A stretch of DNA of 64,000 nt from an uncultured Alphaproteobacteria bacterium (GCA_903860975.1 CAIOSI010000016.1:1-64000); one strand, 5' to 3'; positions 1-8,128 are shown, counted from the stretch's first letter. The notes: a model not told the origin generated them from the letters alone. Program-made: numbers and translations.

Positions 1-471
1 CGAGCCATATCCGGAGAGTCCGGCCGGCACGCTGCGCAACCTGATGGCTCCGCGCACCGGCCTCTTGCAACCCACGAAGACCAAGGCTCAGATCAACTCA
101 GGACTCTCGTTATGGCTGGATGAGAAACGGGGGTCACGTCATAGCTCCCCACCGATTCCGCTGCAAAAGCGCGATGCTGGGCTGATTTTAGGGTGTTCAC
201 GCGGAATGGATTTTGGGCGCCGGCGCAGTCCGGGTGGGTCAGTCTTGGGCGCGGCGGACCGATTGGGTCACCAGGCTTCCGAAAGTCAACCTGCGGCATC
301 GTCGAAGACAAGTCAGCGTTAGCCTGTCTGCGATATCAGAAATTGGCGCAGCTTGATTCCCACTCTCCTGATAGATTTAAAAGCGCAAATGATGCGTTAG
401 CCAAACGTCAGACAGTAGAAATGCATAACGCAACTTTGATTGCCGAGGGTTGCCTTCAAGGGCCTGCAAGA
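1..471. other. Region upstream of the porin, no convincing gene
   Basis: No open frame here resembles a known family. The plus-strand frame that stays open from the left edge to about 322 could be the tail of a gene cut by the window boundary, but its composition is not convincing. The frame that later becomes the porin is open from 193, yet the residues before 472 look like translated leader DNA. The porin promoter is expected within roughly 320-460. Confidence 0.4.
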
Positions 472-2082
472 ATGCGGAAGAGGCATAATTTCCTTGCTGC
501 GTTGGGAGCCCTCAGCCTCAGCTGCTCGACGGCCTACGCAAAACCCCATGCCAAGGTCGCGTCCGATCCTCGCGACGCAGAGATCCAGGCGCTCTTGAGC
601 GAGGTTCGCGCGCTGGCTGCCAAGGTCGATACCCTGCAGGCGCGCATTGCCGCGCCGCCACCGGCGCCACCTGCGGCTGCGCCGGCTCCTGAGCCGGCGG
701 CCATCATTCAAACCATCTCGCCGCCCGCGTCGCCTCCCAGCTCAGGGTACGTGACCATCGCAGACGGCAAGCCAATGATCCGAAGCGTTGATGGCCGCTT
801 CACGGCCAACCTCCACATTGTCATGCAGTTTGACGCGGCCGCCTACCAGCAAGCGACACCCCGCCTGATCACCTCCGACTTCCGTCGCGGCGCTGCACCT
901 ACCGATACCTCCCATGCCCGCAACCTGTTGTCCGGCACGAACTTCCGCCGCGCCCGCATTGGCTTTGACGGCAAGGCGTTTGGTGACTGGGACTACAGCT
1001 TCCTTTTGGACTACGGCGGCGCCGGCGAGGAAGACGCCGCACATATTCAAGAACTCTGGGTGCAGTATTCTGCCCTGAAGCCCTTCCACCTGAAAATCGG
1101 CGCCTTCTCGCCATCGATCGGTCTTGAAGATCAAGGGTCGACGAGCGGTCAATTATTCCTAGAGCGTTCAGCGTCAGCCGACATTGCGCGCAACCTAGCC
1201 GGCGGCGATTTCCGCGATGCCTCGGAACTTTGGGCCAACGGAAGCTGGTGGTACGTCAACGCAGCTGTCACCGGCCGCTTGGTCGGCGTGATCAATTCGC
1301 AAGGTAGTGGCGCCGCGCAACCCTACGGTAGCCAGCTCGGCGTGATCGGACGTGTCGGTTTCCTGCCGGTCAAGACTGCGAACGGCATGATCGAGGTTGG
1401 TGTCCACGGCTCATACGTTGCGCGTCCTGCCGACTTCGGTGGTCCCGACACGGCGGCCGGCACCACCCGCTACTCGTTCACGATGCAAGAGCGCCCGGAA
1501 CTGCGCGTTGACGGTACGCGCTTGATCTCAACCGGCGTCATAAGTGCGCAGCATGCCAGCACAGCGGGCCTAGAGGCGGCCGCCCAATACGGCGGCTTCT
1601 TCATCCAAAGCGAGTACGAGCAATTCAGGATCGAGCGTCGAAACGGGCCGGCCAGCCTGTCTAATCCGAACTTTGACGGTTACTACTTGGAAGGCTCCTA
1701 CACCTTAGCGGGTGAGAAGCGCAGGTTTAACGCCAACAATTGGGCGTTCGACGCGCCGGGCGTCAGCCATCCGTTCAGCTTGGCTGACCACACCTGGGGT
1801 GCCTGGGAAATTGCCGGACGCTACTCAGATATCGATTTGAACTATCACGCTGGCGCGCTCGGCTCGACGCCTGTCGCAGACGCTGTTCGGGGCGGCGAGC
1901 AGAAGGTCTGGTCTGCTGGTCTGAACTGGTACCCGAACACGGTTGTCCGCTTTCTGTTGGACTTCCAAGACGTGCGTATCGAGCGACTGTCGCCGTCTGC
2001 ATCAAGCTTTGCAACGCCGAACGGCGCTGAGGTCGGTCAGCATTATCACGCAATATCTGTCCGCTCGCAGTTCGCGTTCTAA
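472..2082 (+). CDS. OprO/OprP-type outer-membrane porin
   Basis: Predicted outer-membrane beta-barrel porin of the OprO/OprP (phosphate-selective porin) family, 536 residues. The ATG at 472 is chosen because it begins a clean signal peptide (MRKRH, a hydrophobic stretch, then CSTAYA) and has AAGGG about 9 bases upstream; the frame is open further back to 193, with another ATG at 421. After the signal come a short heptad-like segment (about residues 35-60) and an Ala/Pro-rich linker, an arrangement common in these porins, where the coiled coil is thought to trimerise or contact peptidoglycan. The rest is rich in alternating aromatic and polar residues and ends in Phe, the usual barrel-assembly signal. 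Substrate cannot be read from sequence; phosphate or another anion is the family expectation. modA follows after 64 bases in the same direction. Confidence 0.85.
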   Translation: MRKRHNFLAALGALSLSCSTAYAKPHAKVASDPRDAEIQALLSEVRALAAKVDTLQARIAAPPPAPPAAAPAPEPAAIIQTISPPASPPSSGYVTIADGKPMIRSVDGRFTANLHIVMQFDAAAYQQATPRLITSDFRRGAAPTDTSHARNLLSGTNFRRARIGFDGKAFGDWDYSFLLDYGGAGEEDAAHIQELWVQYSALKPFHLKIGAFSPSIGLEDQGSTSGQLFLERSASADIARNLAGGDFRDASELWANGSWWYVNAAVTGRLVGVINSQGSGAAQPYGSQLGVIGRVGFLPVKTANGMIEVGVHGSYVARPADFGGPDTAAGTTRYSFTMQERPELRVDGTRLISTGVISAQHASTAGLEAAAQYGGFFIQSEYEQFRIERRNGPASLSNPNFDGYYLEGSYTLAGEKRRFNANNWAFDAPGVSHPFSLADHTWGAWEIAGRYSDIDLNYHAGALGSTPVADAVRGGEQKVWSAGLNWYPNTVVRFLLDFQDVRIERLSPSASSFATPNGAEVGQHYHAISVRSQFAF

Positions 2083-2146
2083 CTCGGCGACCCTCTGGCC
2101 TGCCGTTGTGTAGTCATACGACATAACGATTGGAGGGGAGCTCGCC

Positions 2147-2902
2147 ATGATTTCACGACGTCTTTTATATTTGGCCTTTCTAGGCCCAGTTCTGGTGTTC
2201 GGAGCGCCCCAGGCGCGTGCCGCCGAAACTCATGTCGCCGTAGCGGCTAATTTCACGGATCCTGCCAAGGAAATCGCCGCAGCGTTCAAGGCGTCCACTG
2301 GCCACATCGCGATGCTCAGCTTTGGCTCGTCCGGCCAGTTTTATGCGCAAATGTCTCACGGGGCGCCTTACGAGATTTTTCTCTCGGCCGACGCCGAACG
2401 GCCAATGAAGGCCGAGCGGGATGGCCTGGGCGTTGCCGGCTCACGGTTCACCTACGCGATCGGCCGGCTGGTGCTCTATTCTAAGACCGCCGGCCTGGTT
2501 GACGGCAGGGGTGCGGTGCTTGCCAGCGGCAAGTTCGAAAAGCTCGCAATCGCTAATCCGGCGTCGGCCCCATATGGAACGGCCGCCGTCCAGACCCTGC
2601 AAAAGATCGCGGTTTATCACGCCATCAAGTCGAAAATCGTCATGGGGAGCTCGATTGCTCAAGCCTATCAATTTGTCGACACCGGCGCTGCCGAGATTGG
2701 ATTTGTGGCGCTGTCGCAGGTCATCAATGTGAAAGGTGGGTCGCGTTGGCTCGTTCCCAACGCAGACCACGCCCCAATCGATCAGCAGGCGATCTTACTC
2801 AAGGTCGGTGAGGACAATCCTGCAGCGAAGGCATTCCTTGTGTTCCTCAAGGGGCCGACTGCGGCCGCCATCATCCAAAAGTACGGGTATGATGTCCGCT
2901 GA
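2147..2902 (+). CDS. modA: ModA-like molybdate/oxyanion-binding periplasmic protein
   Basis: Periplasmic substrate-binding protein of the molybdate ABC transporter family, 251 residues, about the usual ModA length. A signal peptide ends near QARAAE, followed by the typical opening VAVAANFTDPAKEIAAAF. The motif FGSSGQFYAQMSHGAPYEIF matches the oxyanion-loop region and the FLSAD that follows is also characteristic. A strong GGAGGGG Shine-Dalgarno precedes the ATG. No modB or modC lies downstream: the next kilobase holds only a transposase remnant, so either the permease and ATPase are elsewhere or they were lost. Following an anion porin directly, it may bind another oxyanion such as tungstate or sulfate; the ligand is not provable from sequence. 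Confidence 0.9.
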   Translation: MISRRLLYLAFLGPVLVFGAPQARAAETHVAVAANFTDPAKEIAAAFKASTGHIAMLSFGSSGQFYAQMSHGAPYEIFLSADAERPMKAERDGLGVAGSRFTYAIGRLVLYSKTAGLVDGRGAVLASGKFEKLAIANPASAPYGTAAVQTLQKIAVYHAIKSKIVMGSSIAQAYQFVDTGAAEIGFVALSQVINVKGGSRWLVPNADHAPIDQQAILLKVGEDNPAAKAFLVFLKGPTAAAIIQKYGYDVR

Positions 2903-3014
2903 CGCCCTTTCGTTGGTGCAATCACGATGTGTGGCCCCTCAGCCGCAAATTGCGACGCGGCAAGGTGCCCAGCCCGGTCATTTTTCCGAGAGAACCAATC
3001 GCCGCCTGATTCGC

Positions 3015-3173
3015 ATGGCCGCGCTCGTCCCGAGCGTCCTGGAGATCCGCCATCTCCTCGCCCGCCTGCTCATCTTCGCGCTGAGGCAGAAGCCCTACAT
3101 CATCGCCTGGTCGCTATGGCGACGGCGGCATCAGGCTGCCGGAACCATGTACCGCTCCAGACGACGCATATAG
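3015..3173 (+). pseudogene. Remnant of a DDE transposase C-terminus
   Basis: The plus frame from 3015 to the stop at 3173 encodes LVPSVLEIRHLLARLL, then an AWSLWRRRHQ motif and an Arg-rich end. This resembles the C-terminal tail of IS701-like DDE transposases, in which VPEIRRLL and a WSxWRRxHQ..HYRRR motif close the protein. No catalytic DDE region is visible upstream, and the preceding frame belongs to the modA shadow, so only the tail survives. Terminal inverted repeats could not be identified. The family call rests on one short motif. Confidence 0.45.
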
Positions 3174-3922
3174 GTGCAACTGTCGTAACAGGCTGCGCAC
3201 ATCGGGGGTGCCAGCACGTTGCGTCCCCGATCTCGCTGGGCCGAGTCTATTGAGTTTCTTCAAATATATTAGATTTTTAAGTCTAAATTCGGCGTGCAAC
3301 CTGGACCCGATTTTCACATCTCGAACTGTCGTTGCAGCGATGCAAATCACCCTGAAGTTCGCGCGCCTAAAACAGGTGGGGGGTCGCTCGCCGAGCGGCC
3401 GAGCTGCTCTGGGCGAGCTCATCGCCGACGTTTCTCCGTGTCGCCGCGAACAGCCTGGAAGCCCACGGTCCGCAAGTTGGCCACGCCCGCGAGGTCTACG
3501 CTTCCTGATCACGGGCGGCGTTAAGTTTCATTGTCACCTCTATGTCCGCCAAGGCTGGCAGCTGGGATGGCATCGACTTCGACGCGCTGTGCGGCTGCGT
3601 ATTGATTTCGCCGAAGAGGCCTTCTTTGGCCCTGTTGGTTGCTTCGCGGCAGCCAATTTTTTAGAATCTTGGCGCGTCGATCACCCCTTTTGGGGGGGCG
3701 GTTTCCCTATCGTAGCCTTGAAGATTTTGCCCTGGATGGGAATGGGTTTCACGGCAGGGCCGACAGGCTGCGGATCATCAAAATGACCATGAAGAGGCAC
3801 CCCCGTGCCCCTCCTGTAGCTCGCGCTTCCAACTAGGTATTAACGCCTAGCCGGCTCGGTTGCGCTTGATTTGCATAATTATTTGGCTGTTGACTTGGCG
3901 TCTTGCCTATTGAGGTTTGGCT
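3174..3922. other. Gene-poor stretch between IS remnant and araC-type gene
   Basis: No recognisable product is encoded on either strand. An AT-rich patch at about 3250-3292 stands out in this GC-rich region and contains TTAGA (3269-3273) and TCTAA (3282-3286) as inverted half-sites eight bases apart. An open plus frame at 3208-3786 resembles nothing known and has unconvincing composition. A GAGG Shine-Dalgarno at 3912-3915 belongs to the following regulator. The stretch is probably decayed mobile-element or gene debris. Confidence 0.4.
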
Positions 3923-4963
3923 ATGGCGCATCTTGCCCGCAGCGCTGGTTTGACTGGTTTTGCGGAACTCGCATTGAGTCTGAATATCGATCCCTACCGG
4001 ATCGCCCTTGAGTCAGGTGTGCCCATCTCGGCGCTCACCGATCCGGATATTCAGGTCTCCGCCCGCGCGATGAGCTTGATGTTCGAGTTGGCGGCCCAGC
4101 GTTCCGGCGAGGACTTCTTCTCTCTGCGGACTGCTGAGCGCCGACGTCTCTCCAACTTGGGCCCGATCGGGCTTGCCATGCGAGAGCAACCCACCATTCG
4201 CTCGGCCCTAAACCTGCTGGCCCGATATCTTTGGCTACAGAACGACGCTGATTCAGCCCAGATCGAAGAGACGGGTGACTTCGCGATCATTCGTCTGGGC
4301 GCACCCGCCTGGGTCGAGCGCCAGGGTGCGGACCTCAGCCTCGGCGTTTTGATGCGGGTGATGCGCGATCTGCTTGGCGAAAGTTGGCGACCGCAAGAGG
4401 TTCGATTTATCCATGCGGCGCCAAAAAAACCGGACGTTTATCGACGGGTCTTCGGCTGCGCGCCCTCGTTCGGACAAGACTTTCTGGGTCTCGTCATCGA
4501 TCGCGCGGACCTGGATGTCGCGATCCCGACGGCAGACCCGGTGATGGCTCGCCAGCTGGCGCGCTACTTGGAGCAGATCGCCGCAGGCCGGGGTGCCACC
4601 CTTGATGACAAGGTCCGTGAATTGATCGTCCTGCTGCTGCCCAGCGGTGGCGCGACAGTGGAGCGCGTATCCCAAAGGCTGTCCATGGATCGCCGCACGC
4701 TACACCGACGTCTTGCGGAGGAAGGCGATACCACCTTCTCCGAGCTTCTCAACACCGCGCGCCGTGAGGTCGCCGAGACGCTTTTGAAGCGCAGCGCTCA
4801 CCCCTTCCAGAGCATCTCGGAGTTGTTGGGTTTTTCGAGCCTGAGCACCTTCGCCCATTGGTTCAAACGGCAATTCGCCTGCACCGCCAGCGACTACAGG
4901 ACCCGGACCAAGCTTGGCCGGTCGGCGTGGGCTGCGGGGCGATGGGATGGGCCCGCCACCTAA
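3923..4963 (+). CDS. AraC-family transcriptional regulator
   Basis: DNA-binding regulator of 346 residues with an N-terminal Arabinose_bd-type ligand domain (about 1-210; it opens ARSAGLTGFAELALSLNIDP, as in OruR/ArgR-like AraC proteins) and a C-terminal double helix-turn-helix (about 240-330, including SMDRRTLHRRLAEEG and GFSSLSTFAHWFKRQF). The ATG at 3923 is preferred over an in-frame TTG at 3917 because GAGG lies 7 bases upstream of it. It stands alone, with debris before it and the convergent CtrA-like regulator after it, so its target cannot be inferred from neighbours. Relatives often control catabolic genes for amino or hydroxy acids. Confidence 0.88.
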   Translation: MAHLARSAGLTGFAELALSLNIDPYRIALESGVPISALTDPDIQVSARAMSLMFELAAQRSGEDFFSLRTAERRRLSNLGPIGLAMREQPTIRSALNLLARYLWLQNDADSAQIEETGDFAIIRLGAPAWVERQGADLSLGVLMRVMRDLLGESWRPQEVRFIHAAPKKPDVYRRVFGCAPSFGQDFLGLVIDRADLDVAIPTADPVMARQLARYLEQIAAGRGATLDDKVRELIVLLLPSGGATVERVSQRLSMDRRTLHRRLAEEGDTTFSELLNTARREVAETLLKRSAHPFQSISELLGFSSLSTFAHWFKRQFACTASDYRTRTKLGRSAWAAGRWDGPAT

Positions 4964-4989
4964 CCGCGGCCGCACGCTGGCCTGAGGGA

Positions 4990-5691
4990 TCAGGCTGCGG
5001 ACCGGTCCTGCGCGTCGTCAGGATCACGCATCACATAGCCGCCGCCCCAGACGGTTTCGATATGTTTTTTGCCGTTGGAGGCCGCCGCGAGTTTCTGGCG
5101 CAGCTTGCAAATAAAGACGTCGATGATCTTGCCGCCGGGCTCGTCCATGCCGCCGTAAAGGTTGGTCAGGAAGACGTCCTTGCGCAGGATTTTGCCGCGA
5201 CGCAGAGCTAAGAGTTCCAAGGTTTGGTACTCTCGGCCTGTCAGGTGCACCCGCTGGCCGTTCACATGCACGGTCTTGGCATCCAGGTTCAGCGTGATTT
5301 CACCCACGGTTATGATCGAGTCGGCGTGGCCTACGGAGCGACGGATCACAGCGCGAAGTCGCGCGGCGAGTTCGTCTTTGTGGCAGGGCTTGATCACATA
5401 GTCGTCCGCACCACCGCCAAAGGCCTGGACCTTGCCGGCCACGTCCGCCGAAGCCGACAGGACGACAACCGGCGTCGGGCTTTTGCCCCGCCTAAGGGTT
5501 CGCAACACCTCCTGGCCACTCATGTCGGGAAGGCAAAGATCAAGCAGCACCACGTCGTAATCGCCGCTGCGCGCCATATCGATGCCGTCTTCGCCCAGTC
5601 CGGCGATCTCAATGGTGAAGCCTTCGGCCTTCAGTAGAAGTTCAACACTCCGCGCTGAGGCGCGGTCGTCTTCGATTAACAGTACGCGCAT
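4990..5691 (-). CDS. CtrA-like OmpR-family response regulator (CtrA paralogue)
   Basis: Response regulator of 233 residues, the length and architecture of CtrA: receiver domain (1-115) and winged-helix DNA-binding domain (about 130-225). The acidic pair is at D8/D9, the predicted phosphoacceptor is D51 in [11 protein letters not shown], the switch residue S79 and conserved K101. [22 protein letters not shown] and [11 protein letters not shown] are CtrA hallmarks. It differs from the near-invariant Caulobacterales CtrA at many receiver positions, has KPCHKDE where CtrA has KPFHKDE, and WGGGYV where CtrA has WGRGYV, so I read it as a second copy rather than the essential ctrA. It ends in Ser-Ala-Ala, resembling the Ala-Ala degron through which CtrA is given to ClpXP. 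The gene lies 96 bases downstream of the DHp-receiver gene on the same strand. Confidence 0.88.
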   Translation of the reverse strand: MRVLLIEDDRASARSVELLLKAEGFTIEIAGLGEDGIDMARSGDYDVVLLDLCLPDMSGQEVLRTLRRGKSPTPVVVLSASADVAGKVQAFGGGADDYVIKPCHKDELAARLRAVIRRSVGHADSIITVGEITLNLDAKTVHVNGQRVHLTGREYQTLELLALRRGKILRKDVFLTNLYGGMDEPGGKIIDVFICKLRQKLAAASNGKKHIETVWGGGYVMRDPDDAQDRSAA

Positions 5692-5787
5692 CCTTGTCTC
5701 CTATGGGGTCTGCGGTGGGGATCGCTCAGAAATCGGGTAGAATAGACGTTCCCGGGCGCGCTCTGTCGTTGGGGGCCAGCCGAAGGC

Positions 5788-6597
5788 CTATTTGCCAACG
5801 GCCAAGCGCGCGGGATGACTGGGGTCGGGTTCGGACGCTGGATGGTCGGGTGCGTGCGGCGGTCTATCGAGCACCACGCGCGCGGCCAAAATCAGCGAGG
5901 AGACACGGAAGGGCTTGGCTAGAACTTCGTCGGCGCCAAGCTCGCTGGCCCATTCCAGGAAATTCTGACTGCGACCGTAGTGGCCGCCGCCGGAGATCGC
6001 GATAACCTTGATGCCGGGCGCACATCGTTTGGCCTCCAGCATCGTGCCGATGCCTTCCATCTCCGGCATGACGATGTCGGTGATCATCAGGTGGGGCTCG
6101 ATTGTCCGCAGTAGCTCCAGGCCCTTAAGGCCATTGTTGGCCGTGTAGGTCTTGAAGCCTTCACGGACGAAGGCTGCCGTCAGCAGTAAAAGAAGATCTG
6201 GGTCGTCTTCGACGATCAGCACCCGGCGGCTGTCTTCTTCGACCGGCCGAGGCTCAAGCTTTGCAGCCTGGCGCAACGGCCGGCGGGTCGCCAGGTCGGT
6301 GACCGTGGCCGGCTCGGTCTTTGCGACCGGTCCTGGGGTCGCCTGAAGGGCGCTCACGAGCTTTGCAGCGCGATCGGCCGCCAGGACGCCGACGCGGGCG
6401 AGTTCGCGAGCTTCCGAGCGTTGGCCAGAGTCGTCGGCGAGGGACTCGCAGACCCCGATTATCACAGCCAGAAGGTTATAGAGTTCGTGGACTGAGCCGT
6501 CATTGGCCGTTCCGCTCGAAGCGGTGCCTTGGCGGCTCGGGGCCTCGGAAATATCGTGCAGCGAGGCGAGACGGTCGGAAGAACTATCTTGGCGCAT
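5788..6597 (-). CDS. DHp-like plus receiver-domain protein without ATPase domain
   Basis: A 269-residue two-part signalling protein. Residues about 34-90 resemble the dimerisation/histidine-phosphotransfer region of sensor kinases of the HDFNNLL type: H37-E-L-Y-N-L-L is followed by AVIIGVCESL and a second helix. No HATPase domain follows; instead a linker (90-124) leads to a full receiver domain (125-245) with D131/D132, predicted phosphoacceptor D174 in MITDIVMPEM, S202 and K228. The Pro-rich tail carries no output domain. With H37 and D174 in one protein it could act as a phosphorelay intermediate or a receiver-controlled adaptor. Its position upstream of the CtrA paralogue on the same strand suggests a shared pathway, which is inference. 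Confidence 0.75.
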   Translation of the reverse strand: MRQDSSSDRLASLHDISEAPSRQGTASSGTANDGSVHELYNLLAVIIGVCESLADDSGQRSEARELARVGVLAADRAAKLVSALQATPGPVAKTEPATVTDLATRRPLRQAAKLEPRPVEEDSRRVLIVEDDPDLLLLLTAAFVREGFKTYTANNGLKGLELLRTIEPHLMITDIVMPEMEGIGTMLEAKRCAPGIKVIAISGGGHYGRSQNFLEWASELGADEVLAKPFRVSSLILAARVVLDRPPHAPDHPASEPDPSHPARLAVGK

Positions 6598-6661
6598 GAG
6601 GCTCGACTTTGGGTTTGACGTTTGGGTGCGAACTAAAATATTCTTTGAAGGTCCACCGAGT

Positions 6662-6748
6662 GATTCGGTGATTCCCCTACATGGTTAACGGCGACCGAGC
6701 TTGCTCCTGCGAGACGCAGAATTGTTTTCTCGGGACTCTGTTAACCAA
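6662..6748. promoter_or_regulatory. Candidate CtrA half-sites and CcrM GANTC sites
   Basis: The region upstream of the DHp-receiver gene contains GATTC at 6662-6666 and 6670-6674 (GANTC, the CcrM methylation sequence), ATGGTTAA at 6681-6688 (reverse complement of the TTAACCAT CtrA half-site) and TTAACCAA at 6741-6748. No full TTAA-N7-TTAA site is present, so CtrA binding is only a possibility. Cell-cycle promoters in Caulobacter often combine these motifs, but each is short enough to occur by chance. Confidence 0.3.
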
Positions 6749-6751
6749 AGT

Positions 6752-6769
6752 TATGACACCGGTGTCATA
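6752..6769. promoter_or_regulatory. Perfect 18-bp LacI-type palindrome
   Basis: TATGACACCGGTGTCATA is a perfect palindrome. Its core TGACACCGGTGTCA has the central CpG and outer TG/CA expected of a LacI-family operator. No lacI-type gene occurs in the window. The nearest plus-strand gene downstream is the frameshifted envelope-protein pseudogene at 6968, so the operator may have outlived the gene it controlled, or it may serve the minus-strand gene at 6597. Confidence 0.55.
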
Positions 6770-6829
6770 TTGCGTCGTAAGGAATGACGCAGGTTCAGTC
6801 TCAAAGGGGATAAACCATCCTCAACCTTT

Positions 6830-6872
6830 GGGGCGATGCGGAATTTTTTTCCTATTCCGCGTGCATCGCCCC
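6830..6872. repeat. Inverted repeat with T-run in the loop
   Basis: GGGGCGATGC (6830-6839) and GCATCGCCCC (6863-6872) form perfect 10-bp arms, with inner GGAA/TTCC pairing possible and a run of seven T in the loop region. It could fold as a leader hairpin ahead of the gene at 6968 or mark the end of a lost transcript. It lacks the terminal T-run of a standard terminator. Confidence 0.5.
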
Positions 6873-6967
6873 TTCAACCGAGACTTTTTGGCATGGCGCG
6901 AATCGGCAATCGATCCTCAGTCCACGCGTGAGCCGATAGGCTCCCCGCCAAAAGGGGATTTGGGTTG

Positions 6968-7515
6968 ATGGCGTTTGTGATCAGGACATGGCTCGGTGCG
7001 GCCTGCGCGCTTTTTGTTGCGCTCGGCTCAGGCAGCCGCGCGCAAGCCGCAGGCGAACAAATCCAAGTGTATATGGACGAGATCGGCCCACCCAAACCGC
7101 TCGGGCCACCTGAACGACGTACCTGTCGGCCGGACCCGGCTCGATTACACCGGCCAAGAGGCCTCCGGCGGTCGTTTCCAAATCACCCCAGAGTGGAGCT
7201 ACGCACTAAATCCCGATCTGGGATTCGCAGCCCACCCTTCCTTGGCGGGCATCAACCGCGATGGCCGGCTCCAGATCGGAGGCTCCACGGTTCGGATCAA
7301 GTGGGTCGCCCCCCGAGCGGAAGGCCAGGAGACGGTCCGGGGTCTGAATTTCGAGATCGGGGCCGCCTACGATTACGGCGCGCTGCAGGACCACCGGATC
7401 GTCAAGGCTGTCATTGGCGTCCCTATCGGAGCCGGCGGATCGCTTGAGGCGAACGCAGCCCGATGCAACCTTTGCTTTGGGAACGGATTTAGCCTTGAGC
7501 GTGTCTGTAGCCTGC
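6968..7515 (+). pseudogene. Frameshifted, 3'-truncated secreted/envelope protein gene
   Basis: The first frame (ATG 6968) encodes a signal peptide (FVIRTWLGAACALFVALG... AQAAG) and then QVYMDEIGPPKPLG. A second frame resumes at about 7105 with HLNDVPVGRTRLDYTGQEAS and ITPEWSYALNP, running through KWVAP, GLNFEIG and VIGVPIGAG. From about 7455 a third frame continues with DATFALGTDLALSV. Read in this order the pieces form one protein like a conserved alphaproteobacterial envelope family that opens MDEIGxPxxLGxxxHxNYV; I do not know its function. Two frameshifts (about 7104 and 7445) and loss of the 3' end at about 7515 mean no intact product. The break abuts the start of the glycine-zipper gene. 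Confidence 0.75.
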
Positions 7516-7527
7516 AAGGAGAATTTC

Positions 7528-7836
7528 GTGCGCAATAGGTTCCTCGCCACAGCGATCGGGGTCGGCTCAGCGCTAGCGGTGGCCACCTCAGCGCTCGCCG
7601 CCCACGCCGAACACCGCCACAAGGTCTGGGTCTGCAACACCGAGAGTACGCGCGACCAGCGCAATACAGGGACCGTCGTTGGCGCGGTCGCAGGGGGTCT
7701 TCTGGGGAATGCGCTGTCCCATGGCGGCGGAAAAACCGGCGGTACGCTCATCGGCGCTGGAGCAGGCGCCGTCGCGGGCCATCAGATCGCCAAGCACAAC
7801 GGCAACAAGCGCCGCTGCCACTATGAGTATCGCTAG
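7528..7836 (+). CDS. Glycine-zipper 2TM-domain secreted protein
   Basis: A 102-residue exported protein. The GTG at 7528 is chosen because AAGGAG sits 6 bases upstream and the sequence then reads as a signal peptide (VRNRFLATAIGVGSALAV... ALAAHA). The mature part contains a glycine-zipper region, GTVVGAVAGGLLGNAL and GTLIGAGAGAVAG, typical of the 17-kDa-antigen/SlyB-like Rick_17kDa superfamily. No lipobox Cys is visible, so it is probably a periplasmic or membrane-associated protein rather than a lipoprotein. Such proteins are linked to envelope integrity, but the exact role is unknown. The start lies just past the truncated pseudogene, so its promoter may be inherited from that gene. Confidence 0.8.
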   Translation: MRNRFLATAIGVGSALAVATSALAAHAEHRHKVWVCNTESTRDQRNTGTVVGAVAGGLLGNALSHGGGKTGGTLIGAGAGAVAGHQIAKHNGNKRRCHYEYR

Positions 7837-7849
7837 CCTGCACGCGCGC

Positions 7850-8128
7850 TTAGTGTAGGTCGAACTCGCCATCCAGGGCTCGCAGTTCGGCGGGCTTGAT
7901 CAGCTAGCAGCGGCCGACCGTCACCTTGAAGAGGGGGCCATCCAGGGTCCGGGTCCAGAATTCCAGGAAGCCTTTCAACTCCGGGAAATTGGGGAATAGA
8001 TCATAGTCCTGCCAGATATAGCTCTGCAGCAGCGCCAGATGGTCAGGCATGCGGTAGAGGATCTCAGCGGTGGTTAGGCCGTAACCCGCCAGCTGTTTGC
8101 GAAATTCGGGCGATGCCTGCATGGCCAA
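7850..8128 (-). pseudogene. usg: usg-family gene with an in-frame amber codon
   Basis: Usg is a small conserved alphaproteobacterial protein of unknown function. The reading frame encodes KQLAGYGLTTAEILYRMPDH, LLQSYIWQDYDLFPNFPELKGFL and LDGPLFKV, then meets TAG at 7904-7906 after 74 residues. Past that codon the same frame continues LIKPAELRALDGEFDLH and ends at TAA (7850-7852), which is the normal Usg C-terminus. The full frame is 93 codons, the usual family size, so a single CAG-to-TAG-type change explains the break. The product either lacks its last 18 residues or depends on amber readthrough. An AT-rich stretch at 8150-8205 lies upstream and may hold its promoter. Confidence 0.85.

Noticed and set aside
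3208..3786. 192-codon plus-strand frame in the gene-poor region
   Set aside because: No recognisable motif, no Shine-Dalgarno, low-complexity residue mix including a G-run translation; not supported as a gene.
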